This document shows positions 1 through 6,812 of a stretch of 17,607 nt of DNA, piece by piece. Made by a program: the position numbers and the translations under genes. How positions within the stretch are numbered: position 1 is the first letter of the stretch; every line of letters begins with the position of its first letter. Under the pieces are notes generated by a model. It ran no database searches and had not been told where the DNA came from. It worked only from the letters and a program-made list of their open reading frames with translations. Origin of the DNA: DATGMB01 sp035293845 (GTDB lineage Bacteria > Acidobacteriota > Terriglobia > Bryobacterales > Bryobacteraceae); NCBI GenBank assembly GCA_035293845.1, contig DATGMB010000314.1, positions 1 through 17,607 of the forward strand, read 5' to 3'.

Positions 1-217
1 GTCGCGGCGCGAGCAGATCCTGCGCGAAGGCATTTACTTCGCATCGCCGCAGTGCCGGGAGCTGATCCGCATGCTGTTCTACGAGAATCCCACGCGGCCG
101 TATGCCGAGGTCGCGGCGCAACTGGGGATCGCGGAGAGCTCCATCGGCTTTACGCGCAGGAAGTGCCTGGAGCGCCTGCGCAAGCATCTGGAACGGGCCG
201 GGTTCGCCTCCCCATGA
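1..217 (+). CDS. RNA polymerase sigma-70 family factor, C-terminal end (5' truncated by window)
   Basis: The reading frame that starts at base 2 is open to a TGA at 215-217 and gives 71 residues of a helical, basic C-terminus. The segment ending in AEVAAQLGIAESSIGFTRR, followed by KCLERLRKHLERAG, is a sigma region 4 helix-turn-helix that would contact the -35 element. The preceding stretch (SPQCRELIRMLFYENPTRPY) fits the start of region 4. Regions 2 and 1 lie outside the window, so it cannot be assigned confidently to an ECF group. Its stop codon shares the ATGA at 214-217 with the start of the CHAT gene, so the two are co-transcribed and probably translationally coupled. A general LuxR-like HTH protein is the main alternative. 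Confidence 0.75.
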   Translation, partial: SRREQILREGIYFASPQCRELIRMLFYENPTRPYAEVAAQLGIAESSIGFTRRKCLERLRKHLERAGFASP

Positions 218-3066
218 GCGCCGCTCCCGGTTTGGCCCCCGAAGTCATCGCGGCGCTGGCGCGCTGCCCGGATGAGGCCGCTCTGGGAGAGGTGCTCGAC
301 CGGCATCCGGAACTGCTCGATCCGGCCGTGGTGATCCGGTTGACGGATGCCGCGCGCGAGCGGCTCCGCGTCAACGCGATCGAGAGCATGCATCTGGCGG
401 ACGCGGCGCTGGAACTCGCGGGCCGCCTCGACGATGCCCGCAGCCGTGCGCGGGCGCTCCGCGCCAAGGCCAACGCCTCGTGGTTCCTGAACCAGAACCG
501 GCCGGCGATTGAATGGTACGACTGCGCCGCCAAGCTGTTCGAGGAACTCGGAGACACCACGGAGCTGGGGCGAACGCTCAGCTCTGCCATCCAGCCGTTA
601 ATCCGCCTGGGCGAATATCAGCGCGCGATCGAAGGCGCGGAGCGCGCCCGCAGGATCTTTCAGGAAACCGGAGACGGGCTGCGGCTGGCGCGCCTCGACC
701 TGAACGTTGCTAATATCCTACACCGGCAGGACCGCTTCGCGGAGGCCTTCGAAAGCTACGAGCGAGCGTACCGGCAACTGCTGCAGCACCAGGATACCGA
801 GGGGATCGGCGTCGCGCTGCACAACATGTCGGTTTGCCTGATCGTGCTGAACGATTTCCCGCGCGCTCTGGCGACGTATGCCGAGGCCATCGCCTTTTTC
901 CGCGAACATGACATGCCCGCTCTGGTGGCGCAGGCCGATTACAACATCGCCTACCTGCATTATTTCCGGGGCGACTACACCCGCGCGCTCACGATGCTGC
1001 GCGACGCGCGCAAACTGGCGGAAGAGAGCGGCGACCGGTACCATGCGGCGCTCTGCCACATGGACCAGTCCGAGATTTACCTCGAACTGAACATGAATGA
1101 CGATGCCGGCGAGGCCGCGGCGCAGGCCTTGGCCGGTTTTGAGGAACTCGCGGCGCCGTACGAATTGGCCAAGTCCCTGGCGAATCTGGCGATCGCGGAA
1201 GGGCGTCTGGGCCGGACCGGGCGCTCGCTGGAGCGATTCGGCAAGGCGCGGGAGATCTTTGTCCGGGAAGGGAATGCGGTGTGGCCGTCCCTGCTCGACC
1301 TCTACCAGGCACTGGTGCTCTTCGAGGCGGGCCGGCTTTCCGAGGCCGCGGCGCTGTGCGCCGCCGCACTCGGCTGCTTCCGGACGCTCCAAATGCCGAC
1401 GAAGGAGATCCTCTGCGAGCTGCTCGCGGCCCGGATCGCCATTCGTAGCGGGCGCCAGGAGCAGGCGCGCGCTCACGCCGCTTCGGCGCTGGCCCGGCTG
1501 CGGCATGTGGAGGCGCCTCATCTTGCCTGGCAGGCGCGGTTGCTGGCGGGCGCGATTGTGGAGACCGGGCGCCGGTTCGCGAAGGCGCGGCGCCACTACG
1601 AGGCGGCGTGCGCCGAGGCGGAATCGCTCCGCAGCATTCTCCGCGGGGACGAACTGAAGATCGCCTTCATGAAGAGCAAGGTGGAGATCTACGAGAGCCT
1701 CGTTCGGATCTACCTGGGCGATGCCGGTTCACGGCCGGAAGAGACGTTCGCCTGCATGGAGCAGGCCAAAGCAAGAAGTCTGCGGGACCTTCTGGCGGCG
1801 AGCCGTCCGGCCGGACAGCGCTCCACCGCGCTCGAACCGGCCTCGAAAATCCAGGATCTCAAGCGGGAGCTTTACTGGTACTATCACCGGATCGAAAGCG
1901 AGGAAGCCAGCGAGGCGAAGCCTGCCGTCGAGCGCATCGCCGGACTCCGGCAGCAGGCGGGAGCGATCGAAAAGAAGCTGATGCAAGCGCTTCGCGACGC
2001 GACGCCGGAGGAATCCGAGAGAGCCGGAATCCCCGATTCCCGCCTGTTGATGCTGGATGGGATCCGGGCGGCACTCGGCCGGGATACCGTGCTGCTCGAA
2101 TATTTCCGCAGCGGAGAGGAATGGATCGCGGCGGCTGTGACGGCATCTTCGCTGGAGGTGAAGCCGATCTCCCGCATGCCGAGGCTGCGCGAAGCGAGCC
2201 GGCTGCTGCAATTTCAGATGCTGAAGGCGCGCATGGCGGATGGCGCGCCGCGGCCGGATGCGCTGATGGCGCCGGCGCGCCACCACCTCGGCGAACTCTA
2301 CCGGCAACTGATCGGGCCGGTGGAAGGCATGCTGAAGGGCCGGCGCCTGGTGCTGGTGCCGCACGATTTTCTGCACTACGTTCCGCTGCACGCGCTTTAC
2401 GATGGCGAACGATATCTGGTGGACCGTTTCGCGATCAGCTATGCCCCGAGCGCCAGCGTTTACGCGCTCTGCGTGCAAGCCGGCGCGCGGAAACAGGCGG
2501 CGGGACGCGGCGCGCTGGTTTTGGGAATCCCCGATTCCAGGGCGCCGTTCATTCGCGATGAGGTTGCTGCGATCGCGTCGATTCTGCCACGCTCGGAACT
2601 GTTCCTCGGCGAGAGCGCCTCGCGCCAGGTCCTGATGGAGCGCGGACCGCGGAGCCGCATCCTGCACATTGCGACACACGGCTATTTCCGGCAGGATCAG
2701 CCGATGTTTTCCGCCATCCGCCTCGGTGACGGCTACCTGACGCTGTACGACTTGTACGAAATGGAGCTGCCCGTGGATCTCGCGGTCCTGAGCGGCTGCA
2801 GTACGGGGCTGAGCGTGGTCTCCGGCGGGGATGAGCAACTCGGCCTGGTTCGCGGCTTCCTGAACGCCGGAGCGCGGTCGCTTCTGCTCACGCTTTGGGA
2901 CGTGCAGGATCGCAGCACGGCGGCGTTCATGAAATCGTTTTACGCCCACTATGGGACTGACGAACCCGGCGATCCCGCCACGGCGCTGCAGGCCGCCATG
3001 CGGGAATTTCGCGAGGCGCATCCGCACCCGTATCACTGGGCGCCGTTCGTTCTCGTGGGCCGGTGA
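214..3066 (+). CDS. TPR-CHAT protein (caspase-like protease domain)
   Basis: A 950-residue cytoplasmic protein with no signal peptide or membrane segment. Roughly residues 60-450 are tandem tetratricopeptide-like helical hairpins with recurring A-x-x-L-A and G-x-x-x-x-A spacing, for example around residues 277-350. A helical linker follows, and about residues 620-950 form a CHAT domain (Caspase HetF Associated with TPRs). The predicted His-Cys dyad is present: H822 in HIATHGYF and C862 in LSGCSTG. The end, HPYHWAPFVLVG, is typical of CHAT domains. An ATG at 214 was chosen because it overlaps the sigma-factor stop (ATGA); the frame stays open upstream to 52, but that part is the sigma gene in another frame. 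In known systems CHAT enzymes are proteases activated through their TPRs; the target here is unknown. The coupling to a sigma factor suggests a regulatory or stress role. Confidence 0.9.
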   Translation: MSAAPGLAPEVIAALARCPDEAALGEVLDRHPELLDPAVVIRLTDAARERLRVNAIESMHLADAALELAGRLDDARSRARALRAKANASWFLNQNRPAIEWYDCAAKLFEELGDTTELGRTLSSAIQPLIRLGEYQRAIEGAERARRIFQETGDGLRLARLDLNVANILHRQDRFAEAFESYERAYRQLLQHQDTEGIGVALHNMSVCLIVLNDFPRALATYAEAIAFFREHDMPALVAQADYNIAYLHYFRGDYTRALTMLRDARKLAEESGDRYHAALCHMDQSEIYLELNMNDDAGEAAAQALAGFEELAAPYELAKSLANLAIAEGRLGRTGRSLERFGKAREIFVREGNAVWPSLLDLYQALVLFEAGRLSEAAALCAAALGCFRTLQMPTKEILCELLAARIAIRSGRQEQARAHAASALARLRHVEAPHLAWQARLLAGAIVETGRRFAKARRHYEAACAEAESLRSILRGDELKIAFMKSKVEIYESLVRIYLGDAGSRPEETFACMEQAKARSLRDLLAASRPAGQRSTALEPASKIQDLKRELYWYYHRIESEEASEAKPAVERIAGLRQQAGAIEKKLMQALRDATPEESERAGIPDSRLLMLDGIRAALGRDTVLLEYFRSGEEWIAAAVTASSLEVKPISRMPRLREASRLLQFQMLKARMADGAPRPDALMAPARHHLGELYRQLIGPVEGMLKGRRLVLVPHDFLHYVPLHALYDGERYLVDRFAISYAPSASVYALCVQAGARKQAAGRGALVLGIPDSRAPFIRDEVAAIASILPRSELFLGESASRQVLMERGPRSRILHIATHGYFRQDQPMFSAIRLGDGYLTLYDLYEMELPVDLAVLSGCSTGLSVVSGGDEQLGLVRGFLNAGARSLLLTLWDVQDRSTAAFMKSFYAHYGTDEPGDPATALQAAMREFREAHPHPYHWAPFVLVGR

Positions 3067-3080
3067 GGCGGCTCAGCGGC
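3059..3080. other. Stem-loop spanning two convergent stop codons
   Basis: GCCG-G-TGAG / loop GCGG / CTCA-G-CGGC forms eight pairs with one G-G mismatch. It covers the TGA of the CHAT gene and the TGA of the convergent solute-binding protein gene, which are only 6 bp apart. There is no T-run, so intrinsic termination is doubtful. It may simply slow polymerase or protect 3' ends. Confidence 0.3.
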
Positions 3081-4794
3081 GTTCGGTGGCTGCGGTTTCG
3101 CGATAGAGGTACTCGACATTCGACAACGCGAATGGCTCGATCGGCGCCGGGTCAAAATTGCCAATGTCCTGTCGAGCCGCGGCCAGAACGTGCGGGCTCA
3201 CCAGTGGAATGACCGGCAGTTGTCCGGCGGCGATCTCCTGCACGCGGTCGAAAAGCCGCTTGCGCTCCGCAAACGCGGTCACGGTCATCTGGCGGCGCAT
3301 TAGGGCGTCGATTTCCGCTTCCCACGGCGTGGCGGGGCTCTTCTGTTCCGGATTCCAGAGATGCATGGAGGCACTTGAGAGCCAGACCTGGAGATCGGCG
3401 TTCGGGTCGGCATCCGAGCTGCTCAGGGCAAAGATGCAGGCGTCGTATTGATGAGTGCGCAGAACGCGGTCCACCAGGCTGCGAAACTCGAGCGGCGCCA
3501 CCTGCGCCTCGATGCCGAGCGCTTGCAGGTCGGCCTGGATCAGCGTGGCGGCCTGGGCCCGCTCCGGGTTGCTGGCGCTCACGAGGATGGTGAATTCGAC
3601 TTTACGGCCCTCGGGATCCTGCAGGATGCCGCCGCGGGACCACTGGAAGCCGTCGGCTTGCAGCAGGGCCCGGGCGCGTTCCACGGCGCGGGGTTGGGGC
3701 GCGAGGGTCCGGTCGATCCACAGGCGGTTGCCGGCCGGCACGGGAGAAGCCAACGCGGTGGCGTAGCCCTTGTAGACCAGCTTGACGATAGCGTCGCGGT
3801 CCACCGCGGCCGAAATCGCCTGCCGGAAGCGGACGCGCTGCCAGGGGGCATGGGGGTCCGCCGCGCTCGTGAGATTAAAGAGCAGGAAGTTGTATTCGAA
3901 GCCGGGGCCGGCATCCCGCAGAGCGAATCGGCCCGCGCCGCTGTCGCGCTGGAGAGCCGCGTAATCCTTCGCCGCGACGCGGCCGATCAGATCGGATTCC
4001 CCGCCACGGAAGCGCAGGAACTGCAGGTCCGCGTCGCCCGCAAAATCGAAGACCAGTTCCGAAAGGTAGGGCAGGCGATTGCCCGCGGCGTCCGTCTTCC
4101 AGTAGTACGGGTTGCGTTCCAAAACCATACGCTGGCCCGGCGTATACGACCTCAGCCGGAACGGTCCGAGGCCCGCGATTTCCGCCGCGGGTGTCTGAAG
4201 CGTCCACGCGGACGCCAGCTTGCCCTGCCGGTAATACGGCTCGAGCAGGTGCCGCGGCAGCATGGGCACGCCATCGAAGATCCGCAGCCCGACCGCATCG
4301 GGCCGCGGCAGGTCGAACCGGACCCGGTAGCGGTCCAGCTTCCGCACGGCGATGGGCTTGCCATCGAGCACCCACAGGCTTCGCTGCGGGGAATCGACGG
4401 CGGGGTCGAGAACCACTTGGAACGTGAAGATGACGTCGTCGGCATCGAACGGGCGGCCGTCGGAAAAGCGCAGGCCCTCGCGCAATTCGAGGTCGTAGCG
4501 GAGCCCATCCGGAGAGATTTTGCAGGACTTCGCGAGCGCCAACTCGGTCTGGAGCGTGGCGCGATTGATATGGATCAGGTCCGCTGTCAGCGCGCTGATG
4601 ACTTCGCGCGAGGGCGCGTCGTTGGCGAAAATGGGGTTCAGCGTCTTGGGTTCGGCGCGTGCGCCATAGACGATCCGGCCGCCGGTATGGCCCAATGCCG
4701 GAACGGCTGGCAAGGGAGCAGCCGCGCATCCGACGATGCCCAGCGCCATATGCCAAACGAGCCAGGCTCTCTGCATCGACGAGCGCGCGCGCAT
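3073..4794 (-). CDS. ABC transporter substrate-binding lipoprotein, family 5 (peptide/opine/nickel type)
   Basis: A 573-residue protein with the usual layout of SBP_bac_5 proteins (DppA/OppA-like). Residues 1-23 form a signal peptide with a lipobox I-V-G-C (C23), predicting a lipid-anchored periplasmic binding protein. The N-lobe has AEPKTLNPIFAND and the family signature around LREGLRFSDGRPFDADDVIFT, in which a conserved acidic D-D-V segment follows the G-x-P-F/L-x-A pattern. The middle has ERNPYYW, also common in this family. The start at 4794 gives the cleanest signal peptide; ATGs at 4878 and 4776 are alternatives, and the frame is open to 4989. None has a strong ribosome binding site. 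No permease or ATPase genes are adjacent, so the ligand cannot be named; it is probably an oligopeptide or a similar small molecule. It converges on the CHAT gene with a 6-bp gap. Confidence 0.85.
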   Translation of the reverse strand: MRARSSMQRAWLVWHMALGIVGCAAAPLPAVPALGHTGGRIVYGARAEPKTLNPIFANDAPSREVISALTADLIHINRATLQTELALAKSCKISPDGLRYDLELREGLRFSDGRPFDADDVIFTFQVVLDPAVDSPQRSLWVLDGKPIAVRKLDRYRVRFDLPRPDAVGLRIFDGVPMLPRHLLEPYYRQGKLASAWTLQTPAAEIAGLGPFRLRSYTPGQRMVLERNPYYWKTDAAGNRLPYLSELVFDFAGDADLQFLRFRGGESDLIGRVAAKDYAALQRDSGAGRFALRDAGPGFEYNFLLFNLTSAADPHAPWQRVRFRQAISAAVDRDAIVKLVYKGYATALASPVPAGNRLWIDRTLAPQPRAVERARALLQADGFQWSRGGILQDPEGRKVEFTILVSASNPERAQAATLIQADLQALGIEAQVAPLEFRSLVDRVLRTHQYDACIFALSSSDADPNADLQVWLSSASMHLWNPEQKSPATPWEAEIDALMRRQMTVTAFAERKRLFDRVQEIAAGQLPVIPLVSPHVLAAARQDIGNFDPAPIEPFALSNVEYLYRETAATERR

Positions 4795-4943
4795 GCTCTG
4801 GCCAGTGTACCCGATTGCAGGCGACCTGGAGCCGGGCTCCGGGTTGGGTCCGTGCTTGGCTCGCAGGCCGATTCTCATTAGTGGCACACCGCCGGGGCGT
4901 TCGAGTTCCGTGGCGGTTGCTTGCGAGGTTGTATACTCCGCTT

Positions 4944-5204
4944 CTATGACATTGCGGAGCTCAGTTTCGGCGGCGCTTCCATGCTCCAATCGGAACGCCG
5001 CCGCTGCTTGATGGTGGCGAAATCGGCGCGTTCCAGGGCGTCCGAGTTCTCGGGAAGCCCGAGCTCCCAGAGCGGGAAGAAATCGTCTCCGATTTCGAGT
5101 CCTTCAATCCAGCCGCGCGGCCCGTAAAGGAACTCGTGAGCGGCATCGAGGCCCCGTTTTCGGAGGTCCTCGGCTAACTGGGCGAGGTCATCCAACGAGA
5201 TCAT
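4944..5204 (-). CDS. Hypothetical protein, 86 aa
   Basis: A small acidic protein that I do not recognise. The N-terminal 65 residues look protein-like: an amphipathic helix (LDDLAQLAEDLRKRG), then an aromatic-rich stretch with GPRGWIEG and FFPLWELG; the tail is basic and low in structure. The ATG at 5204 is preceded by AGGGAG about 8 bases upstream, which supports real translation. It lies 21 bp downstream of the PFOR delta-beta stop on the same strand, so it is probably the third gene of the PFOR transcript. It has no cysteine motif that would make it a ferredoxin. It could be an assembly or stability partner of PFOR, but nothing in the sequence proves this. Confidence 0.6.
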   Translation of the reverse strand: MISLDDLAQLAEDLRKRGLDAAHEFLYGPRGWIEGLEIGDDFFPLWELGLPENSDALERADFATIKQRRRSDWSMEAPPKLSSAMS

Positions 5205-5225
5205 TTCCGGCTCCCTATGGCTTGT

Positions 5226-6812
5226 CTACCGGATACCGGCCAATTCCTGCAATAAGTGCCAGTTCTCCAGCCGCTCCTGCTTCGTGGCCAGGAGCGTCTC
5301 CGACGGATTGCCGTCCTTATCGAAATGCTTCGCAAACCGGCCCTCCGATCGCGCAAACGTGATGAAATCGACCGGCTCGCCGGTCTTCGGGTTCGTATAC
5401 CAGTCGTCCTTGACGTTCGGATTGCCGACCAGACTGAGGCGGTCCTTGATGCGCGGACCCTTGCGCGGGTCGTAAATAAACAGTGGGAAGCTGCGTGAAT
5501 CGGCGGCCAGCTTCGCCTGGTGCTCGGCCATGTTGTCGCCCACGCCATGCTCGGGCTGGCAGGTGGTGAAGACGTTGACGATGGCCGGCCCGTGAAACTG
5601 GTTCGCCTCCATGATCGCTTTGTAGAAGTGGTTCATGTGCGCGCAGGTGGTCTGGGCCACGTACACGTCCTTGTGCATCATGCAGATGTTGCCCAGTTCC
5701 TTGCGATTCTCCTTCTTGCCCTGAATCGCCGACCCGTGAAAGCTCATCTTGGCATCCTGGCCTTTGAACGAGCTGGTCGAGCTCTGGCCGCCCGTGTTGG
5801 AGTACACCTGCGTGTCCAGCACGAGGACCTTGATATCGGCGCCGGAGGCGAGCATACGGGAGAGCGACTGGAAGCCGATATCGAGCATGGCGCCGTCGCC
5901 CCCGACAATCCACAGGCGCTTTGCGTGCCAACCCTGCTGATCCCACCGTGCGCGCACGCCCATGGCATCGGCCGGAGCGTTCTCGAACAGGGAGTTCGTC
6001 CAGGAGACCAGATAGGGATTATACGGATACGTGGACGTGTACACCGTGTTGCAGCCCGTGGCCGCGACGATGCCGACATTCTCCTGGCCGTAAAGGAACC
6101 CGGTGGCGGCGAGCATCATGCGGAGGGCCGTGGCTTCGCCACACCCCATGCAGGAACCCGCGCCGCCGACGTAGAGCAACGAGCGCTCGGCCAGCATCAT
6201 ATCCGCCAGCGCCTTCTCATTGATGAAGCGCGCCGGCGTCTCCGGCATGGATTTGTAGAAATCGAACCAGCCGCGGATGGAGCGCATGTTCTCGTCATTC
6301 TTGCGGACCATGCGGAGCGCGTTGTGGTCGCCGCAGGCATCGACGCACTCGGCGCAGCCCTTGCATTTCGTAGGGTCGATGAAGATGCCGAACTTGCCGC
6401 CGCCCTGGCCCTTCTTTTCGAGGACCGTGAAGTACTTGTTGGTGACGGTCCACTGCGCCGCCATCTCTTTGCGCAGCGACTCATCCGGGATGGCCGCCAG
6501 GCGCTCTTCGAGCACCGCCGGCTCGGCCACCTTTCCGAGAATGGCGGTATCGGGGCACTCCGTGACGCACTCCATGCAGCCGACGCAGTTCGCCGCGATG
6601 AATTCCGGGATGTCCGGCGCGATGTAACTGAAGTCGCGCAAGGCTCCGGTTCCGGCGGGCACGACGCTGCGCGCCGTCATGGCATCGGCGGGCAGGCCGC
6701 GCTCCGCCAGGCCGGTATTGTACGCGCCCACGACGCGCTCGTTGAAATCGGCGATATCCACCACGTTGGCCGTGATGTCCGCCATTCGCGTTTCCCATGC
6801 GATCGCGCTCAT
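5226..6812 (-). CDS. Pyruvate:ferredoxin oxidoreductase, delta-beta part (ferredoxin and TPP domains)
   Basis: This 528-residue protein is the C-terminal half of a NifJ-type enzyme, which oxidises pyruvate with CoA to acetyl-CoA and CO2 and passes electrons to ferredoxin or flavodoxin in the cytoplasm. Two 4Fe-4S motifs are visible: C76-x2-C79-x2-C82-x3-C86 and C150-x2-C153-x2-C156-x3-C160. The four expected ligands of the proximal cluster are C221 and C224 (SCMGCGE), C254 (ATGCN) and C418 (TTCQP). The thiamine diphosphate site is GDGAML (305-310) with DTQVYSNTGGQSS (333-345). The start at 6812 has AGGGAGGG upstream and overlaps the alpha-gamma stop by ATGA; an internal ATG at 6785 is less likely. 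The second ferredoxin motif ends in C-G where C-P is usual. Exact 2-oxoacid preference is not certain. Confidence 0.92.
   Translation of the reverse strand: MSAIAWETRMADITANVVDIADFNERVVGAYNTGLAERGLPADAMTARSVVPAGTGALRDFSYIAPDIPEFIAANCVGCMECVTECPDTAILGKVAEPAVLEERLAAIPDESLRKEMAAQWTVTNKYFTVLEKKGQGGGKFGIFIDPTKCKGCAECVDACGDHNALRMVRKNDENMRSIRGWFDFYKSMPETPARFINEKALADMMLAERSLLYVGGAGSCMGCGEATALRMMLAATGFLYGQENVGIVAATGCNTVYTSTYPYNPYLVSWTNSLFENAPADAMGVRARWDQQGWHAKRLWIVGGDGAMLDIGFQSLSRMLASGADIKVLVLDTQVYSNTGGQSSTSSFKGQDAKMSFHGSAIQGKKENRKELGNICMMHKDVYVAQTTCAHMNHFYKAIMEANQFHGPAIVNVFTTCQPEHGVGDNMAEHQAKLAADSRSFPLFIYDPRKGPRIKDRLSLVGNPNVKDDWYTNPKTGEPVDFITFARSEGRFAKHFDKDGNPSETLLATKQERLENWHLLQELAGIR

Noticed and set aside
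52..213. N-terminal extension of the CHAT protein
   Set aside because: This stretch is the sigma-factor gene read in another frame; the ATGA overlap at 214 fixes the start.
3448..4881. Long + strand frame of 477 codons opposite the solute-binding protein
   Set aside because: Antisense shadow in GC-rich DNA; the translation is low-complexity and rich in Arg, Gly and Ala, with no domain.
4931..4940. GTATAC near the solute-binding gene as a -10 element
   Set aside because: No credible -35 at 16-18 bp on the minus strand.
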